Of a stretch of DNA of 64,000 bases, positions 28,099-36,918 are shown one piece after another (the first letter of the stretch is position 1; every line of letters begins with the position of its first letter). This DNA is from Flavobacterium sp. DG2-3. Its GTDB lineage: Bacteria > Bacteroidota > Bacteroidia > Flavobacteriales > Flavobacteriaceae. The stretch covers positions 21,529-85,528 of the forward strand of contig NZ_JAVAMB010000021.1 in NCBI RefSeq assembly GCF_030730925.1, written 5' to 3'. A model generated the notes under the pieces. That model saw only the letters and a list, made by a program, of their open reading frames with translations, had not been told where the DNA came from and did not search any database. A program made the position numbers and the translations under genes.

Positions 28099-28120
28099 GC
28101 CTTCATTTATGAAGGCTTTT
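28099..28120 (+). terminator. Terminator of the hmp operon
   Basis: GCCTTCA / TGAAGGC stem with a 4-nt loop and a following TTTT tract, 8 bp after the small gene. Confidence 0.75.
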
Positions 28121-28347
28121 GCTTTATATTCAGTACATAAGGATCATTTAATGAAGCATTTAAAATATGTAAATAGTAGAAGAGATAAGATAAGTATTCT
28201 AAGAACTTCTACTTTTAATAAATTAAAGACTCTAATTTGTCTTAACTAGTTTAGTCCAGGCACAAATTATAACAAGCAACATGGAAATCCAATTCTTTGC
28301 TGTTGCATTTGAATTCGTATATTCGGCCTTTATTTTGAAAAAAGAGA

Positions 28348-29628
28348 ATGATTGCAAAATTGAATGAAAAAAAATCCTATCCATGGATTGTTGTTGCCCT
28401 ATTATGGTTTGTTGCTTTATTGAATTATTTAGACCGACAAATGCTCTCCACTATGAAATCAGCGATGATGGATGACATTCCTGAACTGGCTAAAGCTGAA
28501 AATTTCGGTCTTTTGATGGCTATTTTCCTTTGGATATATGCGCTCATGAGTCCTGTTTCAGGAATTATAGCGGATCGGTTTAACAGAAAGAGAATAATTA
28601 TAGGAAGTCTTTTTATCTGGTCAGGTGTGACTATGGCGATGGGTTATGCCACGACATTCAATCAGATTTATATTTTGCGTGGCATTATGGGTTTTAGCGA
28701 AGCCTTTTATATTCCAGCTGCACTATCCTTGATTGCAGATTACCATCAGGAAAAAACACGCTCTTTTGCAATCGCGATTCATACTACCGGAATTTATTTA
28801 GGACAGGCACTGGGTGGTTTTGGAGCCACTATTTCGAAGCATTTTTCTTGGCATTTCAGCTTTCACTCTGTAGGTTTACTCGGTGTGCTTTATAGTATAG
28901 TACTGCTGTTTTTTTTACAGGAAAAGAAAGTCTACTTTTTTGATCCTTCAAAAAAATCATCTGTCAATTATGAATTCAGGCAAATGTTTAAAGGATTGGG
29001 AATATTATTTGGAAATATCTCCTTTTGGGTTTTACTCTTTTATTTCGCTGCACCAAGTTTACCAGGCTGGGCCGCCAAAAACTGGTTGCCCACCTTATTT
29101 ACCGAAACTTTACATTTAGACATGTCTTTAGCGGGACCAATGGCAACCGTCACCATTTCCATGTCTTCTTTTTTTGGCGTTTTAATTGGTGGTGCCATTT
29201 CAGACAGATGGGTGATGAAACATCTTAAAGGACGAATTTACACCAGCGTTATTGGATTATTTCTTACCATCCCGGCATTATTTTTATTTGGTTACTGCTT
29301 TAATATAGAGGCTATTATTTTTGGGGCTATACTTTTTGGACTTGGATTTGGAATATACGACACGAACAATATGCCGATTCTTTGTCAGTTTGTTGCACCT
29401 CGCTACAGGGCTACTGGATATGGAATTATGAATTTTGTAGGTATTTCGGCTGGAGCCGTTATCACTGAGTTTTTAGGAAAAGCAGCTGATAATGGAGGAA
29501 TGAGAAACGTTTTTATAATGCTCCTATTTGTTGTTGTCACTGCCATCGTTTTACAGCTGGTGACCTTGCATCCAAAAACTATAGATATGACTGAGGAAAA
29601 AGATTCTACAGGCCATGATGAACATTAA
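28348..29628 (+). CDS. MFS transporter (hexuronate/organic anion type)
   Basis: 426 residues with 12 predicted membrane segments. The MFS motif A appears as GIIADRFNRKR after segment 2 and again as GGAISDRWVMKHLKGR after segment 8. The N-terminal LNYLDRQMLS is typical of the anion:cation symporter family (ExuT, galactonate). The substrate is not known, and no catabolic genes adjoin it. It is flanked by intergenic regions without other genes. Confidence 0.85.
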   Translation: MIAKLNEKKSYPWIVVALLWFVALLNYLDRQMLSTMKSAMMDDIPELAKAENFGLLMAIFLWIYALMSPVSGIIADRFNRKRIIIGSLFIWSGVTMAMGYATTFNQIYILRGIMGFSEAFYIPAALSLIADYHQEKTRSFAIAIHTTGIYLGQALGGFGATISKHFSWHFSFHSVGLLGVLYSIVLLFFLQEKKVYFFDPSKKSSVNYEFRQMFKGLGILFGNISFWVLLFYFAAPSLPGWAAKNWLPTLFTETLHLDMSLAGPMATVTISMSSFFGVLIGGAISDRWVMKHLKGRIYTSVIGLFLTIPALFLFGYCFNIEAIIFGAILFGLGFGIYDTNNMPILCQFVAPRYRATGYGIMNFVGISAGAVITEFLGKAADNGGMRNVFIMLLFVVVTAIVLQLVTLHPKTIDMTEEKDSTGHDEH

Positions 29629-29702
29629 AAATGCTAAAAATTTCGTCACTTTAATTGAGTTCAAAAGATTGGCATTAATTTTTTAAACCAATAAAACATC
29701 AT

Positions 29703-29775
29703 AAATTCCGCTATCGTCAAAAATAAACTATTCGAACAGGATATTTTATTGCATATTTTGCCGATAACGGAATTT
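29703..29775. repeat. Inverted repeat with 14-nt arms
   Basis: AAATTCCGCTATCG (29703-29716) and CGATAACGGAATTT (29762-29775) pair with one mismatch. Lies between the MFS and Fic genes, where they converge; a hairpin repeat or termination structure. Confidence 0.5.
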
Positions 29776-29850
29776 TATTATCAGAGAGGACTTACGCCAC
29801 TATTTTCTTCGAATAAAATAAAGAGACGCTCCTAACAGGTAAAACATGAT

Positions 29851-30642
29851 CTAAAAAAGAAAACCAAACCCTTTTCCTGATTTTGAAGAAAACCCATCTT
29901 CAAACTTTTTAATTTCATTTAAAAGATATTCTTCATATTGCTTTTTCATAAACTCTCGAAAAATCCCAATATCCTCTTTTTCTCTTGTATCAATCAGAGC
30001 CTGAATATATTCTTGCTTATCTTCGCTATTAACAATGGCAAGTGGAACATCATAAAATGCCTGGATATAATTCATCAGCAATCTTGAAGTTCTGCCATTT
30101 CCATCATAAAACGGATGAATACTAACAAGATTAAAATGAGCATCAAACGATAAATTTAATTTTTCATCGACTGATAAATTTGTTTTCATTTTTTCATTAA
30201 TAAATCCAATCAGATCATTAGTCAATCTTTCCACTTTATCATAATTAGGAAAATAGGAAACTCCAGCAGTTACGTTTCCTTTTCTAAACATTCCTTTGCT
30301 AGCATCCACCTCTCCAAAAACAGTATTGTAAAGGCCTCCCGTATTTTTCATTACATAAGAATTAATTTCTTTAATCAATTCTATTGTTATTGGCGTTTTA
30401 TTTCTTGCTTTCTCAATGATAAAATGTAGTGCATTAAAGTGATCTGTAACCATAAATGTATCATTCACTGGTTTTCCTTTAGGTGTTAAACCGTTATCTA
30501 AGAGAATTTGAGTTTCTAATTCAGTTAACGTTGATCCTTCAATTTTTGTAGAATGATGGCTAATAGAAATCAAATTAAATTTCTCATAATGCAATACATC
30601 GGCAATTCCTAAACTTTTATATTTTGATATAAGAGATTCCAT
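29851..30642 (-). CDS. Fic family protein (putative AMPylase)
   Basis: 263 residues. The Fic core is HPFYDGNGRTSR starting at H176, matching HxFx(D/E)GNGRxxR with all catalytic positions. An inhibitory-helix motif (S/T)xxxE(G/N) is present N-terminally as STKIEG at residues 31-36, so this is a class II Fic enzyme that keeps its own ATP-site block. Fic proteins transfer AMP (or another nucleotide part) to hydroxyl groups of target proteins. No separate antitoxin gene is visible, in keeping with intramolecular inhibition. Confidence 0.92.
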   Translation of the reverse strand: MESLISKYKSLGIADVLHYEKFNLISISHHSTKIEGSTLTELETQILLDNGLTPKGKPVNDTFMVTDHFNALHFIIEKARNKTPITIELIKEINSYVMKNTGGLYNTVFGEVDASKGMFRKGNVTAGVSYFPNYDKVERLTNDLIGFINEKMKTNLSVDEKLNLSFDAHFNLVSIHPFYDGNGRTSRLLMNYIQAFYDVPLAIVNSEDKQEYIQALIDTREKEDIGIFREFMKKQYEEYLLNEIKKFEDGFSSKSGKGFGFLF

Positions 30643-30746
30643 TGATTTGTGGTATTAGAAAAGTTTATATAAAAATACAATTCTAAATCAATTAAATCGA
30701 AAACTCCTTAAAAATCATCGGTAAAATGAGCAGATTGTACAAAACA

Positions 30747-30774
30747 AAAAAGCCACTCAAATTGAGTGGCTTTT
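30747..30774 (-). terminator. Terminator after the tRNA cluster
   Basis: AAAGCCACTCAA / TTGAGTGGCTTT hairpin with flanking A/T tracts, immediately downstream (leftward) of tRNA-Arg. Confidence 0.8.
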
Positions 30775-30778
30775 GTTG

Positions 30779-30852
30779 TGATCCCAGAAGGATTCGAACC
30801 TTCGACCTACGCATTAGAAGTGCGTTGCTCTATCCAGCTGAGCTATGGAACC
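30779..30852 (-). tRNA. tRNA-Arg (anticodon TCT)
   Basis: 74 nt cloverleaf on the minus strand: acceptor GGTTCCA pairs with TGGGATC, anticodon loop CTTCTAA in a CGCA/TGCG stem, T-loop GGTTCGAATCC. CCA is not encoded. Last gene of a three-tRNA cluster. Confidence 0.95.
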
Positions 30853-30884
30853 ATTTGTTTTAAAACTTTATGGCAAAGTTTCTG

Positions 30885-30959
30885 TCGGGGTGGCAGGATT
30901 CGAACCTGCGGCCTCCTGCTCCCAAAGCAGGCGCGATAACCGGGCTACGCTACACCCCG
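30885..30959 (-). tRNA. tRNA-Pro (anticodon TGG)
   Basis: 75 nt: acceptor CGGGGTG with CACCCCG, anticodon loop TTTGGGA in a CCTGC/GCAGG stem, T-arm GCAGGTTCGAATCCTGC. Confidence 0.96.
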
Positions 30960-30973
30960 AGGCAAAATTTAAG

Positions 30974-31057
30974 CGGAGAGACAGGGACTCGAACCCTGGC
31001 GACGGTTACCCGTCGACAGATTAGCAATCTGCTCCATTACCGCTCTGGCACCTCTCC
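30974..31057 (-). tRNA. tRNA-Ser (anticodon GCT)
   Basis: 84 nt with the long variable arm typical of serine tRNA (GTCGACGGGTAACCGTCG region). Acceptor GGAGAGG, anticodon loop TTGCTAA, discriminator G73. First gene of the leftward cluster. Confidence 0.95.
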
Positions 31058-31240
31058 TTGCTCAAGGAATTGCTTCCGTTTTGCGAGTGCAAATGTATAA
31101 CAACATTCCATTTCTCACAAGCTTTTTTTTGAGTTTTTTTAGTTTTTTTTCATCTTTTTTCAAAACCACTTCACAATCAAACGAATAGAATTAACAAAAA
31201 TTTCACCTTAAATTTAAAATTCACCCGATTCAATACAAAA

Positions 31241-31271
31241 TTTGAATTTATTCAAATAAACAGTAAATTTG
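31241..31271 (+). promoter_or_regulatory. Full Bacteroidota promoter of the thiolase gene
   Basis: TTTG at 31241-31244, 19 bp spacer, TAAATTTG at 31264-31271: an exact match to the TTTG-N19-TAnnTTTG consensus, with the start codon 26 bp downstream. It is a useful contrast to the nitrate promoters, which lack the -33 part. Confidence 0.75.
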
Positions 31272-31296
31272 CTAGATAACTATTATTAAACAGAAC

Positions 31297-32475
31297 ATGA
31301 ACAAAAGAGTTGTTATCGTTTCTGCCGTTAGAACACCTATCGGAAGTTTCATGGGCGGGTTATCTACTGTACCTGCACCAAAATTAGGCGCTGCTGCCAT
31401 AAAAGGAGCGCTTTCAAAAATCAATCTTGACCCAAAACTTGTTGATGAAGTTTTTATGGGCAATGTAATTCAGGCGGGTGTTGGACAAGCTCCAGCGCGT
31501 CAGGCAGCACTGTTTGCCGGTTTGTCTGAAGAAGTTGCTGCTACAACTGTAAACAAAGTTTGTGCTTCTGGAATGAAAGCTGTAATGTTCGCCGCTCAGG
31601 CAATTGCGTGCGGAGATGCTGAAATTGTAGTTGCAGGCGGAATGGAAAGCATGAGTTTGATTCCACACTATGTGCAAATGCGTGCTGGAAACAAATTTGG
31701 TCCAGCTACAATGTTGGACGGTATGCAGAAAGATGGTTTGACAGATGCTTACGATAACAACGCAATGGGAGTTTGCGCTGATTTATGTGCAACTGAATAC
31801 AACATTAGTCGTGAAGAACAAGATGCTTTCGCAATTCAATCTTACGAAAGAAGTGCAAAAGCTTGGGACGCTGGAAAGTTCGATAACGAAGTGGTTCCTG
31901 TTGAAGTTCCTCAAAGACGTGGTGAACCAGTTATCTTCTCAAAAGACGAAGAATATACTAATGTAAAATTAGATAAAATTCCTTCTTTAGCACCAGTTTT
32001 CACTAAAGACGGAACTGTTACTGCTGCTAACGCTTCTACAATCAACGACGGAGCTGCGGCTTTAGTTTTGATGTCTGAAGAAAAAGCAAACGCTTTAGGA
32101 TTAAAACCTTTAGCGTACATAAAAGGCTATGCAGACGCTGCGCAAGAACCAAAATGGTTTACTACAAGTCCAGCAAAAGCGTTACCGAAAGCTTTAGACA
32201 AAGCTGGAATTTCAATTTCAGATGTGGATTATTTCGAATTCAACGAAGCATTTTCTGTTGTTGGATTAGCCAATGCAAAAATCTTAAATCTAGATAACGA
32301 TAAAGTAAACGTAAACGGCGGTGCTGTTTCTCTTGGACATCCTCTTGGAGCTTCTGGAGCGCGTATCATCGTAACTTTGCTAAACGTTTTAGAACAAAAC
32401 AATGCAAAAACTGGAGCTGCTGCAATCTGCAACGGTGGCGGTGGAGCATCGGCAATTGTTATCGAAAGAGCTTAA
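31297..32475 (+). CDS. Thiolase (acetyl-CoA C-acyltransferase)
   Basis: 392 residues, standard thiolase length. Nucleophilic Cys in NKVCASGMKAV (about residue 90), the NEAFSVV and GGAVSLGHPLGASGAR motifs carrying the catalytic His, and the C-terminal CNGGGGASA with the second catalytic Cys. It interconverts acetyl-CoA plus acyl-CoA and 3-ketoacyl-CoA; acetoacetyl-CoA thiolase versus beta-oxidation thiolase cannot be separated without an alignment. It is monocistronic, with a consensus promoter and a terminator. Confidence 0.95.
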   Translation: MNKRVVIVSAVRTPIGSFMGGLSTVPAPKLGAAAIKGALSKINLDPKLVDEVFMGNVIQAGVGQAPARQAALFAGLSEEVAATTVNKVCASGMKAVMFAAQAIACGDAEIVVAGGMESMSLIPHYVQMRAGNKFGPATMLDGMQKDGLTDAYDNNAMGVCADLCATEYNISREEQDAFAIQSYERSAKAWDAGKFDNEVVPVEVPQRRGEPVIFSKDEEYTNVKLDKIPSLAPVFTKDGTVTAANASTINDGAAALVLMSEEKANALGLKPLAYIKGYADAAQEPKWFTTSPAKALPKALDKAGISISDVDYFEFNEAFSVVGLANAKILNLDNDKVNVNGGAVSLGHPLGASGARIIVTLLNVLEQNNAKTGAAAICNGGGGASAIVIERA

Positions 32476-32488
32476 AACAATATCAATA

Positions 32489-32524
32489 AAAATCAGGAGT
32501 TATCAATAAATGACTCCTGATTTT
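32489..32524 (+). terminator. Terminator of the thiolase gene
   Basis: Perfect 12-bp stem AAAATCAGGAGT / ACTCCTGATTTT with a 12-nt loop and a T-run. Confidence 0.8.
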
Positions 32525-32544
32525 CAACTTATAAATTTCCATAC

Positions 32545-33306
32545 ATGTTCGGAATCTGCAATCTTGCCATAGTACCCGTTCGAGCTGAAGCTAGTGACAG
32601 AAGTGAAATCGTAACACAGCTTTTGTTTGGCGAACACATCGAAATTTTAGAACGCCAAAATCAGTGGGCTAAAATTCGGATTCAGTTTGACGACTACGAA
32701 GGCTGGGTCGATTCTAAGCAATATCAGGTAATTTCTAAAGAGCAGTTTGATCAGTTGAGCAAAGAGGCCATAATCTTAAATGCCGACTTAATTGATTACA
32801 TCACAGCTCCAAATAATCTTTTGCTTCCAATTCCGTTGGGGGCTTCGTTATCTTTTCTAAACAATAACGAAATCAACACTTCTAATTTTGATTTTGAAGG
32901 AACTAAAACCAGTGGCATAAAACCTAAAAGTGCGCTTATTAAAACTGCTTTTATGTATTTGAATGCTCCGTATTTGTGGGGCGGAAAAACGCCTTTCGGA
33001 ATTGATTGTTCTGGTTTTACTCAAATGGTTTACAAATTAAACGGCTATAAAATTCATAGAGACGCATCACAACAAGCACTTGAAGGCGAACCGTTAAGTT
33101 TTATCGAAGAATGCGAACCAGGCGATTTAGCTTTTTTTGATAATGCCGAAGGAAACATCATTCACGTCGGGATCATTATGGAAAACAATTACATTATCCA
33201 TGCAAGCGGTAAAGTTCGTATTGACCGTTTGGATCATTCTGGCATTTATAATCCTGAACTGAATAAACACACACATAATCTACGCGTAATTAAGAAAATC
33301 ATCTAG
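32545..33306 (+). CDS. NlpC/P60 (C40) peptidase with bacterial SH3 domain
   Basis: 253 residues: N-terminal SH3b-like region (residues 5-60; VPVRAEASDRSEIVTQLLFGE) and a C-terminal NlpC/P60 domain with catalytic Cys in PFGIDCSGFTQMVY, His in IIHVGIIMENN and the third polar residue in YIIHASGKV. Such enzymes cut gamma-D-Glu-diaminopimelate links in murein peptides. No signal peptide is evident, so it may act on recycled muropeptides in the cytoplasm. It is followed 24 bp later by an SMI1/KNR4 gene. Confidence 0.9.
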   Translation: MFGICNLAIVPVRAEASDRSEIVTQLLFGEHIEILERQNQWAKIRIQFDDYEGWVDSKQYQVISKEQFDQLSKEAIILNADLIDYITAPNNLLLPIPLGASLSFLNNNEINTSNFDFEGTKTSGIKPKSALIKTAFMYLNAPYLWGGKTPFGIDCSGFTQMVYKLNGYKIHRDASQQALEGEPLSFIEECEPGDLAFFDNAEGNIIHVGIIMENNYIIHASGKVRIDRLDHSGIYNPELNKHTHNLRVIKKII

Positions 33307-33330
33307 TTTAAACTCCTCAAAAAAGCAGCA

Positions 33331-34392
33331 ATGACAAAAATTGAATTATCCAAAAACGGCTTTCAGATTAACAGCATAAACATCGAATTCCCAATTGATA
33401 TAACAGTTTTAAAACAAGCTTTAGGAGATTCTAGACACATTCAAAAAAAGCATAATCACGTTTATACTTGGGACGATCAAGGCATTATGGCTTTTTCTAA
33501 AGAAGGAGAAAAAGCAGAAAGTCTTGCTATTGAGTTTGAAGTTAGAGAATATGATTATTGTGCAAAAAACATCTTTAGCGGCCAATTTATTTTCGACGGA
33601 CAACAATTATTTGACTACTACGAAAACAATAAAAATCAACTTGTCAAACTTTTTAAAGGCGACAGAAGCGGTGCTTTTATCCTAAATGGAATCAGCGTTT
33701 GGTTTGATAAAGAAGACGGAAAAATCACAAGTTTAAGTATTTCTGCTCGCGAAGAAGAAGAAGAAAAAATCCAAAAGGAAAAAGTACCTCTTGATCAAGA
33801 ATTCAAAGCATTTGAACCTTTATGGCAGGAATGGATTGCAGAAATCAATAAAATTGTCTCTACAAACAACGACTACTACAATCTTACAGAAGGGATTTCA
33901 GAAGAAGACATAAAAAATCATTCCATTATAGAAGACGAAATAACCATCCCTCCTGCTCTATTAAATTTTTATAAAGTTCAAAATGTCGATTACGATGCCG
34001 TAACTGCAGTTTTTCAATTTGGAGTAAACAATTGGAGTTATGATTTGATTCCGTTTGAAGATATTCAAGAAGAATGGAATTCGATACAAGATTTACAATT
34101 TGACGAAGATGATTTGCCAGACCAAGAAATAGACTTCGAAAAAATCAATACAGACAATTACGCCAATCCAAAATGGATCCCGTTTGCTACAGGAAGAAAC
34201 GGCGATTATCTAGTTTTTGATACCGATCCCGCCTCAAAAGGAAAATTCGGTCAGATTATCGAACTTCAAAACGAATCTTGGTCGAGAGATATTGTTGCAG
34301 AATCTCTAGAAGAATTAATTCAAAACGAAATCAACAATCTAAAAACGGGCAAAACCGAGCATTTTGATTTTATTATTGGGAAAGAAAGCTAA
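33331..34392 (+). CDS. SMI1/KNR4 domain protein
   Basis: 353 residues in two parts. Residues 1-150 form a beta-rich domain (ELSKNGFQINSINIEFP, FDGQQLFDYYENN) like those preceding SMI1 domains in Bacteroidota. Residues 165-345 are an SMI1/KNR4 (SUKH) domain with IPPALLNFYKVQN, WIPFATGRNGDYLVFDTDP and a conserved C-terminal SWSRDIVAESLEEL. SUKH proteins often act as immunity proteins or scaffolds. No toxin gene adjoins, so a housekeeping or orphan immunity role is possible. Confidence 0.8.
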   Translation: MTKIELSKNGFQINSINIEFPIDITVLKQALGDSRHIQKKHNHVYTWDDQGIMAFSKEGEKAESLAIEFEVREYDYCAKNIFSGQFIFDGQQLFDYYENNKNQLVKLFKGDRSGAFILNGISVWFDKEDGKITSLSISAREEEEEKIQKEKVPLDQEFKAFEPLWQEWIAEINKIVSTNNDYYNLTEGISEEDIKNHSIIEDEITIPPALLNFYKVQNVDYDAVTAVFQFGVNNWSYDLIPFEDIQEEWNSIQDLQFDEDDLPDQEIDFEKINTDNYANPKWIPFATGRNGDYLVFDTDPASKGKFGQIIELQNESWSRDIVAESLEELIQNEINNLKTGKTEHFDFIIGKES

Positions 34393-34455
34393 AGTACGGT
34401 GATAACACAGATTCACTTCGTAAAAACGCGGATTTGAACTGATTTTTTATTTTTT

Positions 34456-34530
34456 TTCTCCCGCAGATTTAGCAGATTGTGCGGATTTATTCTAAAAAGA
34501 AATCTGTTTAATCTGCTAAATCTGCGAGAA
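34456..34530. repeat. Hairpin repeat (CCGCAGATTTAGCAGATT type)
   Basis: Arm 34456-34478 (contains CGCAGATTTAGCAGATT) and arm 34510-34530 (AATCTGCTAAATCTGCG...) pair almost perfectly around a 31-nt loop. The 34560-34650 segment adds AATTAGTG/AATTCGTGGCA words found in other hairpins of the window. Located between the convergent SMI1 and AraC genes. Confidence 0.65.
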
Positions 34531-34653
34531 GAAAATTAATAAGCTCAAAAGAGAAATCATTTTAATTCTTTTAATCTGTGGCAAAATAAAAATTAGTGGA
34601 AATTCGAGTAATTCGTGGCAAAAAAAATCCGTGCAAATTAGTGCAATTCGTAT

Positions 34654-35499
34654 TTAAGCACTCAATCGAATCGTCTTTCTAAATTCAGATGGACTATACC
34701 CCTTTTGTTTTCTAAAGAATTTATTAAAATGGCTTTCATCCGTAAAACCAAATTCATACGCAATTTCATTAATGCGCTTATCACTGAATTGCAGTCGATG
34801 TTCAATGAGTTTCGTTTTATAATTGCTGATATATTGTTGCATAGTTTCGCTCGCATGTTTCTTAAAATAACGTCCTAGATACGTATTCGAAATTCCGAAA
34901 TAATCACTTATCGATTCCGCTTTAATCTTTTCAGGATAGTAAATATTATTCTGAATGTATTGCAAAATATCCATCGCTTTAGCTTCCGTACTAATAGAAA
35001 CCTGCTCCGGAAGATATTTCGCAATATTTCGCGCCACAATAATAATCAGCGTATTCACCAGCTGCTGAATCAATTCCTGATTGTAGACATCTTTATCCTG
35101 ATGTTCGCGGCAAATCGCTTCAATCATCACTTTTACCAGACATTTATCTGGATCATTTTTCAAGATACAACCCGGCTGATGATTCGCATTTTGAAGAATA
35201 TATTCCAATCGCTGAATATTTTCATTCTGCAGACTCGAGTTTTTCAAATAAATATCATTGAATCGTAAAAAGAAAAATTTCGTTTTCATTTCAATCGTAA
35301 AATTATGGCAATCCTCAGGCGTCAATAAAAATAAATGACCGGGATCATATGTAAAAATATTTTTATTGATACACTGAGAACCAGTGCCTTCCAAAATATA
35401 AACCAGCTCAAAAAAATTATGACGATCTCCCACATCTGGATATTCATCTAGCGTCTCAAACGAAACCGTAAAAGGCTCATATAAATTTTCTTTTTTCAT
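34654..35499 (-). CDS. AraC-family transcriptional regulator
   Basis: 281 residues from ATG 35497-35499 (MKKENLYEPF). An upstream Met at 35541 would add 14 residues reaching into the divergent promoter. N-terminal cupin sensor (ELVYILEGTGSQCI, HLFLLTPEDCHNF) and C-terminal double HTH (DYFGISNTYLGRYFKK and INEIAYEFGFTDESHFNKFFRKQKG). The effector is unknown. It is divergent from the aldo/keto reductase gene, the likely target. Confidence 0.9.
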   Translation of the reverse strand: MKKENLYEPFTVSFETLDEYPDVGDRHNFFELVYILEGTGSQCINKNIFTYDPGHLFLLTPEDCHNFTIEMKTKFFFLRFNDIYLKNSSLQNENIQRLEYILQNANHQPGCILKNDPDKCLVKVMIEAICREHQDKDVYNQELIQQLVNTLIIIVARNIAKYLPEQVSISTEAKAMDILQYIQNNIYYPEKIKAESISDYFGISNTYLGRYFKKHASETMQQYISNYKTKLIEHRLQFSDKRINEIAYEFGFTDESHFNKFFRKQKGYSPSEFRKTIRLSA

Positions 35500-35573
35500 G
35501 TCGAAATTATTTGAAGATGCAAATATACCTAAAAAAGACAAATATATACCAAATACAACTCGTAAAAACAGTA

Positions 35574-35581
35574 TAATTTTG
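35574..35581 (+). promoter_or_regulatory. -7 promoter box of the aldo/keto reductase gene (TAATTTTG)
   Basis: Exact TAnnTTTG match 33 bp before the ATG. The -33 position reads AAAT rather than TTTG, so the promoter is probably activator-dependent, with the divergent AraC protein the obvious candidate. Confidence 0.55.
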
Positions 35582-35614
35582 CCTTATCAATTTTAAACAG
35601 AAAAAATCACAATC

Positions 35615-36601
35615 ATGGAATATAGAAAATTAGGCAACTCAGATCTAGAATTATCAGCAATCACATACGGCGCATTTGCCATTGGCGGAACCATGTGGGG
35701 CGGAACCGAAAAGAAAGATTCAATCGACTCGATTCACGCTTCAATAGATAATGGCGTTACTACAATTGACACCGCTCCTTTTTACGGATTTGGTTTAAGC
35801 GAAGAAATGATTGGCGAGGCTGTTAAAAGCGTTGATCGTTCTAAAGTGCAATTATTGACAAAATTCGGTTTGGTTTGGGACGGAAGCAACAACGGAAAAG
35901 GAGATTTCTTTTTCGATGCTGACGACAACGGTAAAAAAGTGCCGATTTACAAATATTCATCCAAAGAAAACGTAATCAAAGAAATCGAAGACAGCTTAAA
36001 ACGCCTTCAAACCGATTATATCGATTTATTGCAAATTCACTGGCCAGACGTTACAACACCAATTTCTGAAACTATGGAAGCGGTTGAAAAACTAATTCAG
36101 CAAGGAAAAATCAAAGCTTTTGGAGTAAGCAATTACAATATCGATCAAATTAAAGAAGCTCAAAAAACAGTTCAAATTGCGTCAAATCAAGTAGCTTACA
36201 GCATGCTAAACCGTTCAATCGAAGCAGATTTAATTCCGTTTACAGTTTCAGAAAACATCGGAATCATTGCTTACAGCCCAATGGAAAGAGGTTTATTGAC
36301 CGGGAAATATTTCACCGACAGCAAACTAAAAGAAAACGATCACAGAAACGGTTATTTCGGAAAATTCGATTTACAACAAGTAAAAACTTTAATCGAAGAA
36401 TTAAGTTCTTTAGCAAACGACAAACACATTTCGATTTCTCAATTAGTACTTCGCTGGACGACTTTACAAAAAGGAATTTCAATTGTTTTAGCCGGAGCTA
36501 GAAACGCAGAACAAGCCATTTCAAACGCAAAAGCTATGGATTTTGATCTTTCTGCTTCAGAATTAGATTTCATCAATCAGGCAATTTCTAAAGTTAAATA
36601 A
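35615..36601 (+). CDS. Aldo/keto reductase
   Basis: 328 residues, (beta/alpha)8 AKR fold. Catalytic Asp-Tyr in TIDTAPFYGFGLSEE, catalytic His region LQIHWPD, substrate-pocket AFGVSNY and the NADPH-binding VLAGARNAEQ segment. It reduces aldehydes/ketones or oxidises sugars with NADP(H). The WGGTE insertion resembles sugar-active AKRs in operons with AraC regulators. It is the first gene of a rightward run, though hairpins separate it from the next gene. Confidence 0.93.
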   Translation: MEYRKLGNSDLELSAITYGAFAIGGTMWGGTEKKDSIDSIHASIDNGVTTIDTAPFYGFGLSEEMIGEAVKSVDRSKVQLLTKFGLVWDGSNNGKGDFFFDADDNGKKVPIYKYSSKENVIKEIEDSLKRLQTDYIDLLQIHWPDVTTPISETMEAVEKLIQQGKIKAFGVSNYNIDQIKEAQKTVQIASNQVAYSMLNRSIEADLIPFTVSENIGIIAYSPMERGLLTGKYFTDSKLKENDHRNGYFGKFDLQQVKTLIEELSSLANDKHISISQLVLRWTTLQKGISIVLAGARNAEQAISNAKAMDFDLSASELDFINQAISKVK

Positions 36602-36621
36602 TACTTTATACATAATATTTT

Positions 36622-36766
36622 AAACACATAGAAACATAGTTTTGCTTTGCGCTTAAGGCGTTTCACTTGCATCAATTCATCCCGAAGCTTCGGGACCATG
36701 TGTTAGAAACTAGTTTCTTTCCACTTCCTTTTCCAGAAAGAAAAAAAACTATGTTCCTATGTGTTT
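36622..36766. repeat. Hairpin repeat with 22-nt arms and inner palindrome
   Basis: Arms 36622-36643 and 36745-36766 (read AAACACATAGAAACATAG and complement) pair with one mismatch. The interior includes the perfect palindrome CCCGAAGCTTCGGG at 36681-36694. Confidence 0.7.
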
Positions 36767-36795
36767 AAAAAAAATCTCAAACATTAAAATAATTT

Positions 36796-36903
36796 GGGTG
36801 TGTCCCGCAGAAAAAGCGGGTCGGGCTTTCGGCTATATCTTTTGTTCCATTTCATTTCACAAAAGGATACCGCCTCTATCCCTCACACATCCGTTTTCAA
36901 AAG
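36796..36903 (+). repeat. GC-rich structured repeat, copy A
   Basis: Starts GGGTGTGTCCCGC, then GCGGGTCGGGCTTTCGGCT, ATCTTTTG pairing with CAAAAGGAT, then CTCTATCCCTCACAC and CGTTTTCAAAAG. The same order of blocks recurs at 49418-49550 with compensatory changes in the outer stem. Clearly higher in GC than its surroundings. It occupies most of the gap before the MdaB-like gene. Confidence 0.6.
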
Positions 36904-36918
36904 AAGTAACAGTTAAAA

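Noticed and set aside
30870..31100. 76-residue frame over the tRNA cluster
   Set aside because: It overlaps tRNA-Pro and tRNA-Ser on the other strand; the RPPAPKAG-type peptide is the known artefact of translating tRNA genes.
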